A DNA stretch of 64,000 bases from Ryuthela nishihirai (lineage: Eukaryota; Arthropoda; Arachnida; Araneae; Heptathelidae), in NCBI GenBank assembly GCA_038380435.1, contig JAWZYU010000025.1, forward strand, positions 44,152,691-44,216,690. The letters are read 5' to 3'. The notes beneath the pieces are model-generated. The model saw nothing but the letters and a program-made list of their open reading frames with translations. It was not told the origin of the DNA and did not search any database. The translations under genes were made by a program, and so were the position numbers. Below are positions 57,101 through 64,000 of the stretch, piece by piece (within the stretch, counting starts at the first letter, position 1; every line of letters starts with the position of its first letter).

Positions 57101-58282
57101 CTAGTTTCCTGTTATCTTGTTTACAAAGTGTCCAAGTTTCACTACCATACTAACCCTAGAAAGAACCAAACTGTTATACAGTCTAATTTTAGTCTTTAGG
57201 TGTATATGCCTATTTCTCCACACACTCCATAGATTCTTAAAAGTCCCGGCAGCAATCCCTATTCGTCTGTTAATCTCATGCCGCATATCACCAGTATCTG
57301 TTGCATAGCTCCCAAGGTAATTAAACTGTGACATCTGCTCAAGACTGCAACCATTCAGATTAACTGAATCACAGCCTGTCTGACCAATTTTCATCACTTT
57401 AGTTTTCTCTCTGTTTATAATCAACCCTACTCTACTACCAGTCTCGTCAACAGCTCGAATGAAAGAGTTCATCTCATCAACATCATTTGCCAAAAGGGCT
57501 AAATCATCAGCATAATCTAAATAAGAAATTTTCATATCTCCAGCCCATTTAAGGCCAAAATCTTTCCCTTGAAGTGAATTTCTCATAACATAATCAACAA
57601 CCAAACTAAAGAGAAAAGGAGACAAAATGCACCCTTGTCGAACACCAGACGTAATGCTAAACCAATTGCTATAAGACTTACCAACTCTCACACATGACTC
57701 AGTGTTATTATAGAGAGCTTTCATTATGTTAACTAACTTGTCTGGTATACCATATGATCTCACAATCAACCACAAATTATGACGATCAACAGAGTCGAAA
57801 GCCTTTTTGAAATCAGCAAAGCTAGCAACCAAAGGTTTCTGAAACTCTAAACATTTCTCAAAAATCTGCCTAAGTGAAAATATTTGATCTACACATCCCC
57901 TACCACTTCTGAATCCACATTGCTCATCACACAATTGACTGTCAACCAGATTCTTAATTCTATTAAGCACAATCGTGGAAAGAACTTTACCTGGAACAGA
58001 GAGTGGGCTGATACCCCTATAGTTATCACAAGAACTGCGATCACCTTTTTTGAAAATAGGGATGATAATAGCTCTGGTAAAATCTTTAGGAACCATGCCT
58101 TTATCATAAAAGTTATTCAAATTTTCAGTCATCCAAGTGGTAACCGAAACATTCCTAGCTCTGAGCATTTCCGTAGTAATTTCATCTCCCCCTGGGGACT
58201 TATGTAGTTTAAGTTTAGAAGCGGCCAAAATAATTTCAAACTGTGTTATAGGGCTGCCGTTAAAGCCAGTAATGCAATTCAA
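57101..58282 (-). pseudogene. Family A reverse transcriptase, longest open frame (393 aa)
   Basis: Residues 27-40 (LHKSP, GGDEITTEML) form the pre-RT element. RT motifs run as follows: PIFKKGDRSSCDNYRG (75-90), DEQCGFRSGRGCVDQIF (119-135), motif A with catalytic Asp157 (SFADFKKAFDS), motif B (SGVRQGCILSPF, 212-223), motif C YADD (257-260) and the thumb region to about 300. All three catalytic Asp residues are present. The frame breaks at about residue 380, where other copies continue YGSETWTLCKQDN, so tail and RT are in different frames. The Met start is internal to the linker. The RT core looks intact but there is no complete element around it. Confidence 0.9.
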
Positions 58283-58453
58283 ACAATGGGAGTAGAACTA
58301 ACCACATTGTTTAGAACATCACTAAAATGCTCAGACCACCTAGCCATGACAGAATCCTCACCTTCTATAACCTTACCTTGTTTATCCTTTAATCCCTGTA
58401 TAGATGTCCATTTTCTACCACACAAAACATTAACTATTTGGTACAGATCTCTG

Positions 58454-58789
58454 GGGCGGGAGTGGCTCAGTCGGTAGCGCGGCAGGCTCGTAATCTGTAG
58501 TTCCCAGGTTCGAGTCCCAGCTGGGTCAGCATTGAGATTTATCTCCGCAAAAATTCCCTGCCCTGCCCACGGTCAGTAGGGGACACTGATGGGCTTGGAA
58601 AGGCCGCCGTCCGTCGGATGGGACGTTAAGCCGTGGCCCCGTGTGCGGGAGAGACACCCTGTGCACGTTAAAGAACACGCTGGATGGCATTGACAGGAGG
58701 CTACCATCTGTCTGCCAACAGCTGTTCCAGTGGGTCCCTTCCCCATGGTGTGCAAAAAAGTGCCGCTCAAAAGTAAAACAACCCAATAA
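58454..58789 (+). mobile_element. SINE-2 with perfect 14-bp target duplication
   Basis: GGTACAGATCTCTG lies at 58440-58453 and 58790-58803. It is complete except for a deletion of about 45 bp near the 3' end. It lies on the strand opposite to the family A copy it interrupts. It retains box B GGTTCGAGTCC and GATGGGACGTTAAGCC. Confidence 0.92.
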
Positions 58790-59252
58790 GGTACAGATCT
58801 CTGCTGTTTTGCTGTCTGCTGTGTCAGCCAAGCCATCAAGCCAAAGATTCTTATCAGTAGCTAACTGATCCTTTACACGTTTATTAAGCTCTCTGTAATC
58901 CTTTGTATTAGGACTAGTAAGGTATTGATTAAGGACATTCGTGCAGTTCTTTCTTTCTGAAATAAGCTCAAGTGCCTCATCAGTCAAATAATTCTGTCTC
59001 TGCTCCTTTTTTCCTAAAAGAGTACTGTTAGTTTCCAAAAAACCTGTTTATAATGATCCCATTCTACCTCAACTTCAGTAGTAAGCATACCATGACTGTC
59101 ATAATGACTAAATAACCTATCATGGTAAGATTTAGCTATAACTGGGTTTTTCAGAGTTTCAGTATTAAAGGTAAATTATTTAGCCCTAGCACAACACTTT
59201 TTAAGTTTTAAGTTGCAAGACAAGTTTAACAAGGTAATGGTCAGATCTAATT

Positions 59253-59492
59253 TCAGGTTCTGGTATTCCTAAAAGAATTAGCCCATTTGCTGTTAATTAA
59301 TATATAATCAATTGAAACCCATGTGTACTTATGTATGTCGCGGTGTTTGTAATAAGTGTTTGTTATTCTGAAACCATTGAGTTTACTTACCTGTAGGAGA
59401 CGTTGCCCATTGCCATTGCAACTACCAATACCAAAAGGGCCTATCACCCCTCCCCAAAAATCAGTCAGTACCAACTTTGGCATTGAAGTCAC
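59253..59492 (-). pseudogene. Family A endonuclease fragment (copy 11)
   Basis: Reads FWGGVIGPFGIGSCNGNGQRLLQVSKLNGFRITNTYYKHRD, the middle of the endonuclease. The catalytic GDFNA lies just upstream in another frame (about 59480-59500), so a frameshift separates them. Confidence 0.8.
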
Positions 59493-59603
59493 CTAGAACA
59501 AGGGTAATATCTTCTTTCTTGGCAGAATTCAAAATATCCTGGAGTTGTCTGTAAAACCTATCCTCATCGTCATCCTCAGTGGGGGCATAACAGCAGATAA
59601 CAT

Positions 59604-60215
59604 TCAAGTCTTTAATGCTTGTCTGAAATTTTGCTGCAAGAACCTTTCATTAATGCACTCATATCCTAGAAGAGCATCACTAGCATGTCTGCTGAGCAGC
59701 AGACCCACGCCTTGGTGATGCTTTCCATCCTCCCTCCCTGTAAAGAGAAATTTAAAGTTATTTTTAAGTATCTCACCTTTACCTGTCCATCTGGTCTCTT
59801 GCAAGCCTAGAATATCTAGGTTATAGCGCTGGAATTCCTGCGTGAGGATATCAAGAGAATAATCTCTATGTAATGTCCTCACGTTCCATGTTCCTGCAGA
59901 GAAAATGATTAGTAGGATTTTAAAGAAATTAGGTTTTTTGAGATTGGTAGGGCCGACAATATCAAACAGCCCCCTGATCGCAGGCATGGGGCAAACACCT
60001 GTTCCTCCTCCGCTAAAGACTGAAGTCACCGATGCTGGTAGGAACTTCAGGCACCACGTTTTCAAGTGGACTTTTTCAAGAGCCATATGGCCTGCCTGAG
60101 ACACATTACTCCAATTTAGGCTTGACGATGCCCAACTAGCTAAGTAAGGTTCAGGTACCTGGGATGGCCTCTGATTAGGATTATCCACGCCTCCACCTAT
60201 GTTTCTGTAATACAC
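59604..60215 (-). pseudogene. Family A ORF start: N-terminal region and endonuclease N-terminus (203 aa)
   Basis: About 108 residues of unrecognised N-terminal sequence precede the endonuclease, which begins GTWNVRTLH at residue 108 (catalytic Asn111) and has the second catalytic site at QETRW (Glu140), then GVGLLLSRHASDALLGYECI. This is the only copy in which a Met-initiated frame runs into the endonuclease. The first 100 residues may be translated 5' untranslated sequence and not a true domain. A frame break follows at about 59610. Confidence 0.8.
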
Positions 60216-60232
60216 TGAATGGACAAATTATA

Positions 60233-61415
60233 CACCAATCAGCCAAAATATTAAAACCACCTATCTAATATGATATAGGTCCTCCTCTTGCTGCCAAAAG
60301 AGCTCTCACCCAATGAGGCATAGCTTCAACGAGATGTTGGTAGGTGTCACTTGATATTTGGTACAATTACTGCAACAGAAGATTCTGCAGTTCCCGTAAA
60401 TTACATGGTTGGGGTGATGCTGTTCTTACCCGTTTCTCCAATTCGAACCACAAATGCTTGATAGGATTCATGTCCAGCGATTTTGGGGGCCATGACAATA
60501 AATGGAATTCCTCATCATGTTGTAGGAACCATTCCTGAACCTTCTTCACAGTGTGACATGGGTCCATTGTCTTGTTGAAAGATGCCATCTTCTCCAGAGA
60601 ATACAGTTGCCATAAAGGGGTGTACTTGGTCAGCCATGATGTTCAGGTAGGTGACAGCTGTCAGAGTTTGCTCTACAGGGATAATTGGTCTGTGTTCCCC
60701 AAGAAAATACTGCCCAGACCATCACACTCCCTCCAGCTGCCTGGATTCGCCCACAGTGCATACAGGTGAGAAGGTTTCTGTGGGTAAACGTCGTACACGA
60801 GCTCGTCCGTACACATGATGTAGCAAAAAACGGAATTCATCTGACCATCCGACCCTCTTCCAGTCTTCTATGATCCAATGTTGATGATTATGTGCCCACT
60901 GGAAGTGCTGGCGACGGTGAATGGCTGTTAGCATAGGCACACGAATGGGTCTGCGGACACCTGTATCCAAGAGCTTATGATGAACTGTGTGTTTGGACAC
61001 ATTGGGCCCTTTACCACAATTGAAATTATGGGTAATGTCAGCCACAGTAGCCCTCCTGTTGCTGCGGACAAGACGAGATAATCTGCACTGACCTCTGGCT
61101 TCGATGAGGCATGGCCGGCCCACGCCTTGTTGACAGCTCGAAGTGTCACCTGTTTCAGACCATCTTTGATAGGTACTAACTACTGCATAGCGTGAGCAGA
61201 CTACCAGTGTCGTGGTTTTGGAGATGCTCTTACCGAGGTGTCTTGCCATAATGATCTGGACTTTGTCAAAATCAGATAAATCTTTTGCATTTTCCATGTT
61301 GAGACGAAACGAAATACTGCTGCGAGAGCTCTGACCCAGGTATATACATCATTGCGACCTTGGCACGTGACACTGATTGGCTGCACGTGCACTTCTTTGC
61401 ATAATGCAGAGGTTT
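60233..61415 (-). mobile_element. Tc1-like transposon (type D1), copy 2, truncated at one end
   Basis: Starts with TACACCAATCAGCCAAAATA. Internal sequence matches the element at 28555-29776. The right end is lost: it stops at about 61415 in ATGCAGAGGTTTT, against family A. The second Asp region is shifted and the catalytic Glu reads Lys (NPIKHLW), so it is dead. Confidence 0.85.
60722..61297 (-). pseudogene. Tc1-like transposase, N-terminal 191-residue frame (D1 copy 2)
   Basis: It begins with [23 protein letters not shown], the first HTH region that binds the terminal repeats, then [32 protein letters not shown], the second helix-turn-helix, and [23 protein letters not shown], carrying the first catalytic Asp. 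A frameshift at about residue 170 changes the frame before the second Asp. The Met start at 61297 agrees with the start seen in the D1 and D2 elements. Confidence 0.85.
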
Positions 61416-61793
61416 TGTAAAGGATCAGTTAGCTGCTAATAAGAATCTTTGGCTTGGTTGACAAAGCCGAGGAAGCAGACAGCCGAGAGCTGTACCAGGT
61501 AGTTAATGTTTTGTGTGGTAGAAAAAGGACAGGTATACAGAGATTGAAGGATAAACAAGGTAAGGTTATAGAAGGTGAGGATTCTGTCATGGCTAGGTGG
61601 GTTGAGAATTTCAGTGATGTTCTAAACGATGTGGGTAGTTCTACTCCCATTGTTTGCAATGCTGATAGATGCACTGCTGACTTTAATGTTGGCCCTATAA
61701 CACAATCTGAAGTTATTTTGGCTGTTTCTAAACTTAAACTTCATAAATCCCCAGGTGTAGATGAAATACTATGGAAATGCTTAGAGCTGGGAA

Positions 61794-62487
61794 CAGTGGC
61801 GGCTCGCGTATAGGCACTGTGAAACTGCAGCACCCCTAATTTCAACTTGATATTATCGATAACATTTAATATAATGTCCTTTTTTCTTTAATTCTTTCTT
61901 TATACTTGTACAACATATAATACTTAAGATTAATGTCAGTAGCCATCCCCTAGTTTATTAAAAAGATACAAAAATCTTTGTATGGAACTGTGTGCTTCAC
62001 AGTACTAGCGGCGAGGTGTTTGACTGTTGTGCGCATGCGCATATAGGAAGCTACACGCAAGGCTGCAAGGGAGAGAGAGCACTGTCGTTCCCGCAGTGCA
62101 GACCCTGGCGTGCTGGTTGAAGGTAGTTTTTTTTTACTCCGCGTGTGTTGTGCTTAAAAACCGTGTACCATATTCTTGAACGCGATAAAGTATAGAATTA
62201 GATTATTATCCTGCTTCCAGCTATTCTATTTGATTCTTTTTTTTTTTCGTGCAAATTAAAACAAGAAGAATGGATTTCATTTTTAAATGAATAGATTAAG
62301 CTTGAACTGTAACAATTTAGGTTAAGGTAAGTAAAAAATGTTTGATTTTGTTCTTTTAGGATTTTATCAAGTTTCTGAATAAATTTTCTTTTTATACATG
62401 TTTGTTTCCTTTTACACAATTTTAAAACAAAGGCTAAAAACTTTCTGGAGCAGCACCCCCACTAATTTTAGCTACGAGCCGCACCTG
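61794..62487. mobile_element. hAT-type MITE (694 bp) with perfect 8-bp target duplication
   Basis: GCTGGGAA occurs at 61786-61793 and 62488-62495. The ends are CAGTGGCGGCTCG and, inverted, CAGGTGCGGCTCG. An 8-bp duplication and CAGTGGCGGCTCG-type ends identify hAT transposons. The interior has AGCACCCC near both ends but no transposase. Confidence 0.9.
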
Positions 62488-62955
62488 GCTGGGAATGTTT
62501 CGGTTACCACTTGGATGACTGAAATTTTGAATATCTTTTATGATAAAGGCGTGGATCCTAAGGATTTTACCAGAGCTATTATCATCCCTTGTGATAACTA
62601 TAGGGGTATCAGTCTACTCTCTGTTCCAGGGAAAGTTCTTTGCATGATTGTGCTTAATAGAATTAAGAATCTGGTTGACAGGCAATTGCGTGATGAGCAA
62701 TGTGGATTCAGAAGTGGTAGGGGATGTGTGGATCAGATATTTTCACTTAGGCAGATTCTTGAGAAATGTTTAGAGTTTCTGAAACCTTTGGTTGCTAGCT
62801 TTGTTGATTTCAAAAAGGCTTTCGACTCTGTTGATCGTCATAATTTGTGGTTGATTGTGAGATCATATGGTATACCACATAAGTTAGTTAACATGAAAGC
62901 TCTCTATGATAACACTGAATTGTGTGTGAGAGTTGGTAAGGCTTGTAGTAATTGA
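62398..62955 (+). pseudogene. Chimeric frame: MITE end plus family A reverse transcriptase (185 aa)
   Basis: Its first about 30 residues (from MFVSFYTILKQ) come from the MITE, then the frame enters RT at AGNVSVTTWMTEILNIFYDKG, followed by RGISLLSVPGKVLCMIVLNRIK, DEQCGFRSGRGCVDQIF and VDFKKAFDSVDR (motif A, catalytic Asp). It ends at a stop before motif B. It is a degraded RT, not a gene. Confidence 0.8.
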
Positions 62956-63519
62956 TTTAGCATTACTTCTGGTGTTCGACAAGGGTGCATTCTGTCTCCT
63001 TTTCTCTTTAGTGTGGTTATTGATTATGTTATGCGAAATTCACTTCAAGGGAAAGATTTTGGCCTTAAATGGGCTGGAGTTAAGAAAATTTCTCATTTAG
63101 ATTATGCTGATGATTTAGCCCTTAGAGAGAAACTAAAGTGATGGAAATTAGTCAGGCAGGCTGTGATCCAGTTAATCTGAATGGTCGCAATCTTGAACAG
63201 GTGTCACAGTATTATTATCTTGGGCGTTATGTAACAGATACTGGTGATGTGCGGCATGAGATTAACACAGGGATAGGGATTGCTGCCAGGACTTTTAAGA
63301 ATCTATGGATAGTGTGGAGAAATAGGCGTATATACCTAAAGACTAAAATTAGACTGTATAATAGTTTGTTTCTTTTGAGGGTTAGTTATGGTAGTGAAAC
63401 TTGGACACTTTGTAAACAAGATAACAGAAAACATGATGCTTTTGATTCTAGATGCTTACGCAGTATCTTGGGCATTAGGTGGTTCAACTTTGTAACTCAT
63501 CATTACTTCCCCTTTTGGT

Positions 63520-64000
63520 TTCAAGTTACAAAGATCATTTATAAAAATAATAAATAATATCGGACCTAATACAGACCTTTGCGGAACACCATATTAATTT
63601 TCTTTTCATTACTGTAATAATTTCTTATTTTAACCTTTTAAATTCTATTTTTTAAAATAAGTCTGAAACCATATTAAAATTGTCCCTCGAACTCCTGCTT
63701 TTTCAAATTTATATAATAATATATCATGTGAAACTGAATCAAACGCTTTCTTTATATCCAAAAATATTACTGCTGTTTTTTAATTTTTTATTTATTGCAC
63801 TGTAGATTGAAGATGTTAAATTTAGTATAGCATCCTCTGTTCCAGTATCTTTCCTAAACCCAAAGTGATTTTTTGAAAAAAATTTATTTCTGTCTAGAGA
63901 ATTTAAAAGTCTAATCTTAATTAGCTTTTCACATATTTTGGAAAACACGGACAATAAAGCTATTGGTCTGTAATTATTAATATCTAAAAGTTTGTCACCT
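63520..64000 (-). mobile_element. Jockey/CR1-like LINE fragment running off the window
   Basis: From the right edge, the minus strand reads NNYRPIALLSVFSKICEKLI, then NHFGFRKDTGTEDAILNLTSSI (63739-63954). After a frame change it reads an IKKAFDSVSHDIL-like motif A and, at about 63590-63540, GVPQGSVLGPILFIIF-like motif B. Its 5' part lies beyond the window. Confidence 0.85.

Larger units (their letters stand above)
56738..60225 (-). mobile_element. Family A LINE, best-preserved copy (copy 11)
   Basis: Starting from a CATCATCCATCC tail at 56738 (complement of the 3' end), it reads leftward through the 5' region at about 60220. Endonuclease (59604-60215 and 59253-59492), linker, RT (57101-58282) and the GRxxRxWxxNV-type tail are all recognisable. 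SINE-2 interrupts the linker at 58454-58789. The 5' end stops just before the Tc1-like element at 60233. Frameshifts in the tail (about 57140), the linker and the endonuclease prevent translation as one protein. Without the SINE the element is about 3.1 kb. The clade is inferred from the tail domain and from endonuclease similar to the BovB/RTE type. Confidence 0.9.
61416..63505 (+). mobile_element. Family A LINE (copy 12), split by a hAT MITE
   Basis: Reads linker (61454-61793: ELYQVVNVLCGRKRTGIQRLKDK and DEI), then after the MITE continues RT (62496-63135) and the tail (63138-63557: YLGRYVTDTGDVRHEIN, GSETWTLCKQDNRKHDAFD). Deletions remove part of RT motif 1 (after CDNYRG) and about 90 bp after DYADDLAL. 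It ends at TTGTAACTCATCAT, followed by a different LINE. Confidence 0.9.

Noticed and set aside
1..64000. CRISPR array, operon or prokaryotic defence system
   Set aside because: There are no regularly spaced repeats, no clustered same-strand genes and no Cas-like proteins. Introns and animal transposons show a eukaryotic nuclear locus.

Overview
The window is nuclear DNA from an invertebrate animal, most likely an arthropod. Coding sequence is split by GT-AG introns, the DNA is AT-rich, and almost everything else is transposon debris of animal type. The species cannot be fixed from the sequence. There is one host gene, NAA50 (N-alpha-acetyltransferase 50, San), on the + strand. Four coding exons are visible (23337-23476, 36121-36240, 36906-36972, 47102-47291). 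They join in phase and lack only the first two codons, which must lie on an exon upstream of 23337 that I could not find. Introns of about 12.6 kb, 0.7 kb and 10.1 kb separate them, and the long ones are swollen by mobile elements. An AT-rich stretch with poly(A) signals follows the stop codon.

The commonest repeat is one non-LTR retrotransposon family, here called family A. It has an AP-type endonuclease, a reverse transcriptase and an RTE-like C-terminal tail, and its 3' end is a GAT repeat. At least twelve copies or fragments are present on both strands (187-1879, 8449-10277, 13105-16065, 16732-17172, 20207-21808, 24166-27356, 30950-32140, 32765-32941, 37577-37790, 37812-39838 continued at 42381-42690, 56738-60225, 61416-63505). 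The copy at 56738-60225 is the best preserved. Other LINEs are an I-like element with RNase H (10301-13090) and several Jockey/CR1-like fragments (6830-8440, 18691-19255, 42705-43680, 63520-64000). A Ty3/gypsy-type gag-protease remnant with a possible LTR lies at 4430-6748.

DNA transposons are Tc1-like elements with TA-flanked inverted repeats (28555-29776, 29783-30903, 39953-41251, 52262-53419, 53430-54480, 60233-61415), a mariner-like remnant (17694-18690), a pogo-like MITE (44218-44745), a hAT MITE with an 8-bp duplication (61794-62487), a hAT/ZMYM1-like transposase piece (2090-2530) and a TTAA-flanked piggyBac-like element (39839-42380). Two tRNA-derived SINE families recur: SINE-1 (about 200 bp) and SINE-2 (about 380 bp, two copies with perfect 14-bp target duplications).

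Nested insertions can be read as a time series. Family A and the I-like LINE are oldest. They are cut by SINE-2, the hAT MITE, the piggyBac-like element, a 353-bp element ending in a tRNA-like sequence (8577-8929) and a 1,156-bp GC-rich element (11350-12505). The last two are flanked by 12-bp and 13-bp duplications and match no family I recognise. Short-loop hairpins occur unusually often, many at element junctions. I saw no operon, CRISPR array or defence system. The most novel material is the two unclassified insertions, the hairpins and a possible frame-preserving cassette exon in NAA50.
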